A stretch of DNA of 64,000 nt from Litoditis marina (lineage: Eukaryota; Nematoda; Chromadorea; Rhabditida; Rhabditidae): NCBI GenBank assembly GCA_964036275.1, contig OZ038434.1, positions 19,643,879 to 19,707,878 of the forward strand. The letters are read 5' to 3'. This document shows positions 25,425 to 38,316 of the stretch, piece after piece; the first letter of the stretch is position 1; each line of letters starts with the position of its first letter. The position numbers were made by a program, and so were the translations under genes. Below the pieces are notes generated by a model, which worked only from the letters and a program-made list of their open reading frames with translations, searched no databases and was not told where the DNA came from.

Positions 25425-27520
25425 ACTGTAGTAAACTGATGATCTGGAACCTTGTCTAACAATACTTTTATTTAGTTTTCTGTATTTGTGGTAATGAGAA
25501 GATAAAGATGTCGTGAGGTTTCTGCGGTGTTCGGATGCGATACGTCGGTCAGTACACGCACGCGAGGGTGAAATAGAGTTGTCTGAAAATGAACGAATTA
25601 CTGTAGTGAACTGATGCACTGGAACCTTCTCTAACAATATTTTTATTCTGTTTTCTGTATTTGTGGTGTTGAGAATATAAAGATGTCTTGAGGTTTCTGC
25701 GGATTTCGGATGCGATACGTCAGTCAGTACACGCACGTGAGGGTGAAATAGAGTTGTCTAAACATGAACGAATTACTGTAGTGAACTGATGATCTGGAGC
25801 CTTGTCTAACAATACTTTTATTTAGTTTTCTGTATTTGTGGTAATGAGAAGATAAAGATGTCGTGAGGTTTCTGCGGATTTCGGATGCGATACGTCGGTC
25901 AGTACACGCACATGAGGGTGAAATAGAGTTGTCTAAACATGAACAAATTACTGTAGTGAACTGATGATCTGGAACCTTGTCTAACAATACTTTTATTTAG
26001 TTCTCTGTATTTGTGGTAATGAGAAGATAAAGATGTCGTGAGGTTTCTGCGGATTTCGGATGCGATACGTCGTTCAGTACACGCACGTGAGGGTGAAATA
26101 GAGTTGTCTAAACATGAACGAATTACTGTAGTGAACTGATGATCTGGAACTTTGTCTAACAATACTTTTATTCAGTTTTCTGTATTTGTGGTGATGAGAA
26201 GATAAAGATGTCGTGAGGTTTCTGCGGTGTTCGGATGCGATACGTCGGTCAGTACACGCACGTGAGGGTGAAATAGAGTTGTCTAAACATGAACGAATTA
26301 CTGTAGTGATCTTATGCTCTGGAACCTTCTCTAACAATACTTTTATTCAGTTTTCTGTATTTGTGGTAATGAGAAGATAAATATGTCGTGAGGTTTCTGC
26401 GGATTCCGGATGCGATACGTCGGTCAGTACACGCACGTGAGGGTGAAATAGACTTGTCTAAACATGAACAAATTACTGTAGTAAACTGATGATCTGGAAC
26501 CTTGTCTAACAATACTTTTATTTAGTTTTCTGTATTTGTGGTAATGAGAAGATAAAGATGTCGTGAGGTTTCTGCGGTGTTCGGATGCGATACGTCGGTC
26601 AGTACACGCACGCGAGGGTGAAATAGAGTTGTCTGAAAATGAACGAATTACTGTAGTGAACTGATGCACTGGAACCTTCTCTAACAATATTTTTATTCAG
26701 TTTTCTGTATTTGTGGTGTTGAGAATATAAAGATGTCTTGAGGTTTCTGCGGATTTCGGATGCGATACGTCAGTCAGTACACGCACGTGAGGGTGAAATA
26801 GAGTTGTCTAAACATGAACGAATTACTGTAGTGAACTGATGATCTGGAGCCTTGTCTAACAATACTTTTATTTAGTTTTCTGTATTTGTGGTAATGAGAA
26901 GATAAAGATGTCGTGAGGTTTCTGCGGATTTCGGATGCGATACGTCGGTCAGTACACGCACATGAGGGTGAAATAGAGTTGTCTAAACATGAACAAATTA
27001 CTGTAGTGAACTGATGATCTGGAACCTTGTCTAACAATACTTTTATTTAGTTCTCTGTATTTGTGGTAATGAGAAGATAATGATGTCGTGAGGTTTCTGC
27101 GGATTTCGGATGCGATACGTCGTTCAGTACACGCACGTGAGGGTGAAATAGAGTTGTCTAAACATGAACGAATTACTGTAGTGAACTGATGATCTGGAAC
27201 TTTGTCTAACAATACTTTTATTCAGTTTTCTGTATTTGTGGTGATGAGAAGATAAAGATGTCGTGAGGTTTCTGCGGTGTTCGGATGCGATACGTCGGTC
27301 AGTACACGCACGTGAGGGTGAAATAGAGTTGTCTAAACATGAACGAATTACTGTAGTGAACTTATGCTCTGGAACCTTCTCTAACAATACTTTTATTCAG
27401 TTTTCTGTATTTGTGGTAATGAGAAGATAAATATGTCGTGAGGTTTCTGCGGATTCCGGATGCGATACGTCGGTCAGTACACGCACGTGAGGGTGAAATA
27501 GACTTGTCTAAACATGAACA
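25425..27520 (-). repeat. Satellite A 6-mer higher-order repeat, two copies of 1050 bp
   Basis: Monomers starting at 25724, 25899, 26074 and 26312 recur at 26774, 26949, 27124 and 27362, all offset by 1050 bp. Shared private variants are ttatttagttctctg, cacgcacatgaggg, ggagccttgtc and the gataaatatgtcg monomer. The outer edges are approximate. Confidence 0.8.
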
Positions 27521-29921
27521 AATTACTGTAGTGAACTGATGATCTGGAACCTTGTCTAACAATACTTTTATTTAGTTTTCTGTATTTGTGGTAATGAGAA
27601 GATAAAGATGTCGTGAGGTTTCTGCGGATTTCGGATGCGATACGTCGTTCAGTACACGCACGTGAGGGTGAAATAGAGTTGTCTAAACATGAACGAATTA
27701 CTGTAGTGAACTGATGATCTGGAACCTTGTCTAACAATACTTTTATTCAGTTTTTCTGTATTTGTGGTGATGAGAAGATAAAGATGTCGTGAGGTTTCTG
27801 CGGTGTTCGGATGCGATACGTCGGTCAGTACACGCACGTGAGGGTGAAATAGAGTTCTCTAAACATGAACGAATTACTGTAGTGAACTGATGATTTGGAA
27901 CCTTGTCTAACAATACTTTTATTCAGTCGTCTGTATTTGTGGTGATGAGAAAATAAAGATGTCGTGAGGTTTCTGCGGTGTTCGGATGCGATAAGTCGGT
28001 CAGTACACGCACGTGAGGGTGAAATAGAGTTTTCTAAACATGAGCGAATTACTGTAGTGAACTGATGATCTGGAACCTTGTCTAACAATACTTTTATTCA
28101 GTTTTCTGTATTTGTGGTAATGAGAAGATAAAGATGTCGTGAGGTTTCTGCGGTGTTCGGATGCGATACGTCGGTCAGTACACGCACATGAGGGTGAAAT
28201 AGAGTTGTCTAAACATGAACAAATTACTGTAGTGAACTGATGATCTGGAACCTTCTCTAACAATACTTTTATTCAGTTTTCTGTATTTGTGGTAATGAGA
28301 AGATAAAGATGTCGTGAGGTTTCTGCGGATTTCGGATGCGATACGTCGTTCAGTACACGCACGTGAGGGTGAAATAGAGTTGTCTAAACATGAACGAATT
28401 ACTGTAGTGAACTGATGATCTGGAACTTTGTCTAACAATACTTTTATTCAGTTTTCTGTATTTGTGGTGATGAGAAGATAAAGATGTCGTGAGGTTTCTG
28501 CGGTGTTCGGATGCGATACGTCGGTCAGTACACGCACGTGAGGGTGAAATAGAGTTGTCTAAACATGAACGAATTACTGTAGTGAACTTATGCTCTGGAA
28601 CCTTCTCTAACAATACTTTTATTCAGTTTTCTGTATTTGTGGTAATGAGAAGATAAATATGTCGTGAGGTTTCTGCGGATTTCGGATGCGATACGTCGTT
28701 CAGTACACGCACATGAGGGTGAAATAGAGTTGTCTAAACATGAACGAATTACTGTAGTGAACTGATGATCTGGAACCTTGTCTAACAATACTTTTATTCA
28801 GTTTTCTGTATTTGTGGTGTTGAGAATATAGAGATGTCGTGAGGTTCTGCGGTGTTCGGATGCGATACGTCGGTCAGTGCACGCACGTGAAGGTGAAATA
28901 GAGTTGTCTGAAAATGAACGAATTACTGTAGTGAACTTATGCTCTGGAACCTTCTCTACCAATACTTTTATTCAGTTTTCTGTATTTGTGGTAATGAGAA
29001 GATAAATATGTCGTGAGGTTTCTGTGGATTTCGGATGCGATACGTCGTTCAGTACACGCACATGAGGGTGAAATAGAGTTGTCTAAACATGAACGAATTA
29101 CTGTAGTGAACTGATGATCTGGAACCTTGTCTAACAATACTTTTATTCAGTTTTGTGTATTTGTGGTGTTGAGAATATAGAGATGTCGTGAGGTTCTGCG
29201 GTGTTCGGATGCGATACGTCGGTCAGTGCACGCACGTGAAGGTGAAATAGAGTTGTCTAAACATGAACAAATTACTGTAGTGAACTGATGATCTGGAACC
29301 TTGTCTAACAATACTTTTATTTAGTTCTCTGTATTTGTGGTAATGAGAAGATAAAGATGTCGTGAGGTTTCTGCGGATTTCGGATGCGATACGTCGTTCA
29401 GTACACGCACGTGAGGGTGAAATAGAGTTGTCTAAACATGAACGAATTACTGTAGTGAACTGATGATCTGGAACTTTGTCTAACAATACTTTTATTCAGT
29501 TTTCTGTATTTGTGGTGATGAGAAGATAAAGATGTCGTGAGGTTTCTGCGGTGTTCGGATGCGATACGTCGGTCAGTACACGCACGTGAGGGTGAAATAG
29601 AGTTGTCTAAACATGAACGAATTACTGTAGTGAACTTATGCTCTGGAACCTTCTCTAACAATACTTTTATTCAGTTTTCTGTATTTGTGGTAATGAGAAG
29701 ATAAATATGTCGTGAGGTTTCTGCGGATTTCGGATGCGATACGTCGTTCAGTACACGCACATGAGGGTGAAATAGAGTTGTCTAAACATGAACGAATTAC
29801 TGTAGTGAACTGATGATCTGGAACCTTGTCTAACAATACTTTTATTCAGTTTTCTGTATTTGTGGTGTTGAGAATATAGAGATGTCGTGAGGTTCTGCGG
29901 TGTTCGGATGCGATACGTCGG

Positions 29922-32900
29922 TCAGTGCACGCACGTGAAGGTGAAATAGAGTTGTCTGAAAATGAACGATTTACTGTAGTGAACTGATGCACTGGAACCT
30001 TCTCTAACAATATTTTTATTCAGTTTTCTGTATTTGTGGTGTTGAGAATATAAAGATGTCTTGAGGTTTCTGCGGATTTCGGATGCGATACGTCGTTCAG
30101 TACACGCACGTGAGGGTGAAATAGAGTTGTCTAAACATGAACGAATTACTGTAGTGAACTGATGATCTGGAACCTTGCTTAACAATACTTTTATTCAGTT
30201 TTCTGTATTTGTGGTAATGAGAAGATAAAGATGTCGTGAGGTTTCTGCGGATTTCGGATGCGATACGTCGGTCAGTACACGCACGTGAGGGTGAAATAGA
30301 GTTGTCTAAACATGAACAAATTACTGTAGTGAACTGATGATCTGGAACCTTGTCTAACAATACTTTTATTTAGTTTTCTGTATTTGTGGTAATGAGAAGA
30401 TAAAGATGTCGTGAGGTTTCTGCGGATTTCGGATGCGATACGTCGTTCAGTACACGCACGTGAGGGTGAAATAGAGTTTTCTGAACATGAGCGAATTACT
30501 GTAGTGAACTGATGATCTGGAACCTTCTCTAACAATACTTTTATCCAGTTTTCTGTATTTGTGGTGTTGAGAATATAGAGATGTCTTGAGGTTTCTGCGG
30601 ATTTCGGGTGCGATACGTCGGTCAGTACACGCACGCGAGGGTGAAATAGAGTTGTCTAAACATGAACGAATTACTGTAGTGAACTGATGCTCTGGAACCT
30701 TCTCTAACAATACTTTTATTCAGTTTTCTGTATTTGTGGTGTTGAGAATATAGAGATGTCTTGAGGTTTCTGCGGATTTCGGATGCGATACGTCGTTCAG
30801 TACACGCACGTGAGGGTGAAATAGAGTTGTCTAAACATGAACGAATTACTGTAGTGAACTGATGATCTGGAACTTTGTCTAACAATATTTTTATTCAGTT
30901 TTCTGTATTTGTGGTGATGAGAAGATAAAGATGTCGTGAGGTTTCTGCGGTGTTCGGATGCGATACGTCGGTCAGTACACGCACGTGAGGGTGAAATAGA
31001 GTTGTCTAAACATGAACGAATTACTGTAGTGAACTTATGCTCTGGAACCTTCTCTAACAATACTTTTATTCAGTTTTCTGTATTTGTGGTAATGAGAAGA
31101 TAAATATGTCGTGAGGTTTCTGCGGATTTCGGATGCGATACGTCGTTCAGTACACGCACATGAGGGTGAAATAGAGTTGTCTAAACATGAACGAATTACT
31201 GTAGTGAACTGATGATCTGGAACCTTGTCTAACAATACTTTTATTCAGTTTTCTGTATTTGTGGTGTTGAGAATATAGAGATGTCGTGAGGTTTCTGCGG
31301 TGTTCGGATGCGATACGTCGGTCAGTGCACGCACGTGAAGGTGAAATAGAGTTGTCTGAAAATGAACGATTTACTGTAGTGAACTGATGCACTGGAACCT
31401 TCTCTAACAATATTTTTATTCAGTTTTCTGTATTTGTGGTGTTGAGAATATAAAGATGTCTTGAGGTTTCTGCGGATTTCGGATGCGATACGTCGTTCAG
31501 TACACGCACGTGAGGGTGAAATAGAGTTGTCTAAACATGAACGAATTACTGTAGTGAACTGATGATCTGGAACCTTGCTTAACAATACTTTTATTCAGTT
31601 TTCTGTATTTGTGGTAATGAGAAGATAAAGATGTCGTGAGGTTTCTGCGGATTTCGGATGCGATACGTCGGTCAGTACACGCACGTGAGGGTGAAATAGA
31701 GTTGTCTAAACATGAACAAATTACTGTAGTGAACTGATGATCTGGAACCTTGTCTAACAATACTTTTATTCAGTTTTCTGTATTTGTGGTGTTGAGAATA
31801 TAGAGATGTCGTGAGGTTCTGCGGTGTTCGGATGCGATACGTCGGTCAGTGCACGCACGTGAAGGTGAAATAGAGTTGTCTGAAAATGAACGATTTACTG
31901 TAGTGAACTGATGCACTGGAACCTTCTCTAACAATATTTTTATTCAGTTTTCTGTATTTGTGGTGTTGAGAATATAAAGATGTCTTGAGGTTTCTGCGGA
32001 TTTCGGATGCGATACGTCGTTCAGTACACGCACGTGAGGGTGAAATAGAGTTGTCTAAACATGAACGAATTACTGTAGTGAACTGATGATCTGGAACCTT
32101 GCTTAACAATACTTTTATTCAGTTTTCTGTATTTGTGGTAATGAGAAGATAAAGATGTCGTGAGGTTTCTGCGGATTTCGGATGCGATACGTCGGTCAGT
32201 ACACGCACGTGAGGGTGAAATAGAGTTGTCTAAACATGAACAAATTACTGTAGTGAACTGATGATCTGGAACCTTGTCTAACAATACTTTTATTTAGTTT
32301 TCTGTATTTGTGGTAATGAGAAGATAAAGATGTCGTGAGGTTTCTGCGGATTTCGGATGCGATACGTCGTTCAGTACACGCACGTGAGGGTGAAATAGAG
32401 TTTTCTGAACATGAGCGAATTACTGTAGTGAACTGATGATCTGGAACCTTCTCTAACAATACTTTTATCCAGTTTTCTGTATTTGTGGTGTTGAGAATAT
32501 AGAGATGTCTTGAGGTTTCTGCGGATTTCGGGTGCGATACGTCGGTCAGTACACGCACGCGAGGGTGAAATAGAGTTGTCTAAACATGAACGAATTACTG
32601 TAGTGAACTGATGCTCTGGAACCTTCTCTAACAATACTTTTATTCAGTTTTCTGTATTTGTGGTGTTGAGAATATAGAGATGTCTTGAGGTTTCTGCGGA
32701 TTTCGGATGCGATACGTCGTTCAGTACACGCACGTGAGGGTGAAATAGAGTTGTCTAAACATGAACGAATTACTGTAGTGAACTGATGATCTGGAACTTT
32801 GTCTAACAATATTTTTATTCAGTTTTCTGTATTTGTGGTGATGAGAAGATAAAGATGTCGTGAGGTTTCTGCGGTGTTCGGATGCGATACGTCGGTCAGT

Positions 32901-34209
32901 ACACGCACGTGAGGGTGAAATAGAGTTGTCTAAACATGAACGAATTACTGTAGTGAACTTATGCTCTGGAACCTTCTCTAACAATACTTTTATTCAGTTT
33001 TCTGTATTTGTGGTAATGAGAAGATAAATATGTCGTGAGGTTTCTGCGGATTTCGGATGCGATACGTCGTTCAGTACACGCACATGAGGGTGAAATAGAG
33101 TTGTCTAAACATGAACGAATTACTGTAGTGAACTGATGATCTGGAACCTTGTCTAACAATACTTTTATTCAGTTTTCTGTATTTGTGGTGTTGAGAATAT
33201 AGAGATGTCGTGAGGTTTCTGCGGTGTTCGGATGCGATACGTCGGTCAGTGCACGCACGTGAAGGTGAAATAGAGTTGTCTGAAAATGAACGATTTACTG
33301 TAGTGAACTGATGCACTGGAACCTTCTCTAACAATATTTTTATTCAGTTTTCTGTATTTGTGGTGTTGAGAATATAAAGATGTCTTGAGGTTTCTGCGGA
33401 TTTCGGATGCGATACGTCGTTCAGTACACGCACGTGAGGGTGAAATAGAGTTGTCTAAACATGAACGAATTACTGTAGTGAACTGATGATCTGGAACCTT
33501 GCTTAACAATACTTTTATTCAGTTTTCTGTATTTGTGGTAATGAGAAGATAAAGATGTCGTGAGGTTTCTGCGGATTTCGGATGCGATACGTCGGTCAGT
33601 ACACGCACGTGAGGGTGAAATAGAGTTGTCTAAACATGAACAAATTACTGTAGTGAACTGATGATCTGGAACCTTGTCTAACAATACTTTTATTTAGTTT
33701 TCTGTATTTGTGGTAATGAGAAGATAAAGATGTCGTGAGGTTTCTGCGGATTTCGGATGCGATACGTCGTTCAGTACACGCACGTGAGGGTGAAATAGAG
33801 TTTTCTGAACATGAGCGAATTACGGTAGTGAACTGATGATCTGGAACCTTCTCTAACAATACTTTTATCCAGTTTTCTGTATTTGTGGTGTTGAGAATAT
33901 AGAGATGTCTTGAGGTTTCTGCGGATTTCGGGTGCGATACGTCGGTCAGTACACGCACGCGAGGGTGAAATAGAGTTGTCTAAACATGAACGAATTACTG
34001 TAGTGAACTGATGCTCTGGAACCTTCTCTAACAATACTTTTATTCAGTTTTCTGTATTTGTGGTGTTGAGAATATAGAGATGTCTTGAGGTTTCTGCGGA
34101 TTTCGGATGCGATACGTCGTTCAGTACACGCACGCGAGAGTGAAATAGAGTTGTCTAAACATGAACGAATTACTGTAGTAAACTGATGATCTGGAACCTT
34201 GTCTAACAA
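29922..34209 (-). repeat. Satellite A 8-mer higher-order repeat, nested copies of 1400 bp
   Basis: An eight-monomer unit (29922-31321) is followed by a three-monomer fragment of its own start (31322-31845), then a full second copy (31846-33245) and a partial third (33246 to about 34160). Markers shared by all are the ctgcttaacaat variant written as ccttgcttaac, gtgcacgcacgtgaaggtg, ttatccag and gagcgaattac. Offsets between matching monomers are 1400 or 1924 bp. The short fragment shows an unequal exchange out of step with the full unit. The copies differ by only a few bases, so the expansion is recent. Confidence 0.85.
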
Positions 34210-37200
34210 TACTTTTATTCAGTTTTCTGTATTTGTGGTGTTGAGAATATAGAGATGTCGTGAGGTTTCTGCGGTGTTCGGATGCGATACGTCGGTCAGT
34301 ACACGCACGTGAGGGTGAAATAGAGTTGTCTAAACATGAACGAATTACTGTAGTGAACTTATGCTCTGGAACCTTCTCTAACAATACTTTTATTCAGTTT
34401 TCTGTATGTGTGGTGTTGAGAATATAGAGATGTCTTGAGGTTTCTGCGAATTTCGGATGCGATACGTCAGTCAGTACACGCACGTGAGGGTGAAATAGAG
34501 TTGTCTGAAAATGAACGAATTACTGTAGTGAACTGATGCACTGGAACCTTCTCTAACAATATTTTTATTCAGTTTTCTGTATTTGTGGTGTTGAGAATAT
34601 AAAGATGTCTTGAGGTTTCTGCGGATTTCGGATGCGATACGTCGGTCAGTACAGGCACGTGAGGGTGAAATAGAGTTGTCTAAACATTAACGAATTACTG
34701 TAGTGAACTGATGATCTGGAGCCTTGTCTAACAATACTTTTATTCAGTTTTCTGTATTTGTGGTAATGAGAAGATAAAGATGTCGTGAGGTTTCTGCGGA
34801 TTTCGGATGCGATACGTCGGTCAGTACACGCACGTGAGGGTGAAATAGAGTTGTCTAAACATGAACGAATTACTGTAGTGAACTGATGATCTGGAACCTT
34901 GTCTAACAATACTTTTATTTAGTTCTCTGTATTTGTGGTAATGAGAAGATAAAGATGTCGTGAGGTTTCTGCGGATTTCGGATGCGATACGTCGTTCAGT
35001 ACACGCACGTGAGGGTGAAATAGAGTTGTCTAAACATGAACAAATTACTGTAGTGAACTGATGATCTGGAACCTTGTCTAACAATACTTTTATTTAGTTC
35101 TCTGTATTTGTGGTAATGAGAAGATAAAGATGTCGTGAGGTTTCTGCGGATTTCGGATGCGATACGTCGTTCAGTACACGCACGTGAGGGTGAAATAGAG
35201 TTGTCTAAACATGAACGAATTACTGTAGTGAACTGATGATCTGGAACTTTGTCTAAAAATACTTTTATTCAGTTTTCTGTATTTGTGGTGATGAGAAGAT
35301 AAAGATGTCGTGAGGTTTCTGCGGATTTCGGATGCGATACGTCAGTCAGTACACGCACGTGAAGGTGAAATAGAGTTGTCTAAACATGAACGAATTACTG
35401 TAGTGAACTGATAATCTGGAACCTTGTCTAACAATACTTTTATTCAGTTTTCTGTATTTGTGGTAATGAGAAGATAAATATGTCGTGAGGTTTCTGCGGA
35501 TTTCGGATGCGATACGTCGGTCAGTACACGCACGTGAGGGTGAAATAGACTTGTCTAAACATGAACGAATTACTGTAGTGAACTGATGATCTGGAACCTT
35601 GTCTAACAATACTTTTATTCAGTTTTTCTGTATTTGTGGTGATGAGAAGATAAAGATGTCGTGAGGTTTCTGCGGTGTTCGGATGCGATACGTCGGTCAG
35701 TACACGCACGTGAGGGTGAAATAGAGTTCTCTAAACATGAACGAATTACTGTAGTGAACTGATGATCTGGAACCTTGTCTAACAATACTTTTATTCAGTC
35801 GTCTGTATTTGTGGTGATGAGAAAATAAAGATGTCGTGAGGTTTCTGCGGTGTTCGGATGCGATAAGTCGGTCAGTACACGCACGTGAGGGTGAAATAGA
35901 GTTTTCTAAACATGAGCAAATTACTGTAGTGAACTAATGATCTGGAACCTTGTCTAACAATACTTTTATTCAGTTTTCTGTATTTGTGGTAATGAGAAGA
36001 TAAAGATGTCGTGAGGTTTCTGCGGATTTCGGATGCGATACGTCGGTCAGTACACGCACGTGAGGGTGAAATAGACTTGTCTAAACATGAACGAATTACT
36101 GTAGTGAACTGATGATCTGGAACCTTGTCTAACAATACTTTTATTCAGTTTTTCTGTATTTGTGGTGATGAGAAGATAAAGATGTCGTGAGGTTTCTGCG
36201 GTGTTCGGATGCGATACGTCGGTCAGTACACGCACGTGAGGGTGAAATAGAGTTCTCTAAACATGAACGAATTACTGTAGTGAACTGATGATCTGGAACC
36301 TTGTCTAACAATACTTTTATTCAGTCGTCTGTATTTGTGGTGATGAGAAAATAAAGATGTCGTGAGGTTTCTGCGGTGTTCGGATGCGATAAGTCGGTCA
36401 GTACACGCACGTGAGGGTGAAATAGAGTTTTCTAAACATGAGCGAATTACTGTAGTGAACTAATGATCTGGAACCTTGTCTAACAATACTTTTATTCAGT
36501 TTTCTGTATTTGTGGTAATGAGAAGATAAAGATGTCGTGAGGTTTCTGCGGATTTCGGATGCGATACGTCGTTCAGTACACGCACGTGAGGGTGAAATAG
36601 AGTTGTCTAAACATGAACAAATTACTGTAGTGAACTGATGATCTGGAACCTTGTCTAACAATACTTTTATTCAGTTTTCTGTATTTGTGGTGATGAGAAG
36701 ATAAAGATGTCGTGAGGTTTCTGCGGTGTTCGGATGCGATACGTCGGTCAGTACACGCACGTGAGGGTGAAATAGAGTTGTCTAAACATGAACGAATTAC
36801 TGTAGTGAACTTATGCTCTGGAACCTTCTCTAACAATACTTTTATTCAGTTTTCTGTATGTGTGGTGTTGAGAATATAGAGATGTCTTGAGGTTTCTGCG
36901 GATTTCGGATGCGATACGTCGTTCAGTACACGCACGTGAGGGTGAAATAGAGTTGTCTAAACATGAACGAATTACTGTAGTAAACTGATGATCTGGAACC
37001 TTGTCTAACAATACTTTTATTCAGTTTTCTGTAATTGTGGTGATGAGAAGATAAAGATGTCGTGAGGTTTCTGCGGTGTTCGGATGCGATACGTCGGTCA
37101 GTACACGCACGTGAGGGTGAAATAGAGTTGTCTAAACATGAACGAATTACTGTAGTGAACTTATGCTCTGGAACCTTCTCTAACAATACTTTTATTCAGT

Positions 37201-38316
37201 TTTCTGTATGTGTGGTGTTGAGAATATAGAGATGTCTTGAGGTTTCTGCGGATTTCGGATGCGATACGTCGTTCAGTACACGCACGTGAGGGTGAAATAG
37301 AGTTGTCTAAACATGAACGAATTACTGTAGTAAACTGATGATCTGGAACCTTGTCTAACAATACTTTTATTCAGTTTTCTGTAATTGTGGTGATGAGAAG
37401 ATAAAGATGTCTTGAGGTTTCTGCGAATTTCGGATGCGATACGTCAGTCAGTACACGCACGTGAGGGTGAAATAGAGTTGTCTGAAAATGAACGAATTAC
37501 TGTAGTGAACTGATGCACTGGAACCTTCTCTAACAATATTTTTATTCAGTTTTCTGTATTTGTGGTGTTGAGAATATAAAGATGTCTTGAGGTTTCTGCG
37601 GATTTCGGATGCGATACGTCAGTCAGTACACGCACGTGAGGGTGAAATAGAGTTGTCTAAACATGAACGAACGAAAAACTGATGATCTGGAGCCTTGTCT
37701 AACAATACTTTTATTCAGTTTTCTGTATTTGTGGTAATGAGAAGATAAAGATGTCGTGAGGTTTCTGCGGATTTCGGATGCGATACGTCGGTCAGTACAC
37801 GCACATGAGGGTGAAATAGAGTTGTCTAAACATGAACAAATTACTGTAGTGAACTGATGATCTGGAACCTTGTCTAACAATACTTTTATTTAGTTCTCTG
37901 TATTTGTGGTAATGAGAAGATAAAGATGTCGTGAGGTTTCTGCGGATTTCGGATGCGATACGTCGTTCAGTACACGCACGTGAGGGTGAAATAGAGTTGT
38001 CTAAACATGAACGAATTACTGTAGTGAACTGATGATCTGGAACCTTGTCTAACAATACTTTTATTCAGTTTTCTGTATTTGTGGTGATGAGAAGATAAAG
38101 ATGTCGTGAGGTTTCTGCGGTGTTCGGATGCGATACGTCGGTCAGTACACGCACGTGAGGGTGAAATAGAGTTGTCTAAACATAAACGAATTACTGTAGT
38201 GAACTTATGCTCTGGAACCTTCTCTAACAATACTTTTATTCAGTTTTCTGTATGTGTGGTGTTGAGAATATAGAGATGTCTTGAGGTTTCTGCGAATTTC
38301 GGATGCGATACGTCAA

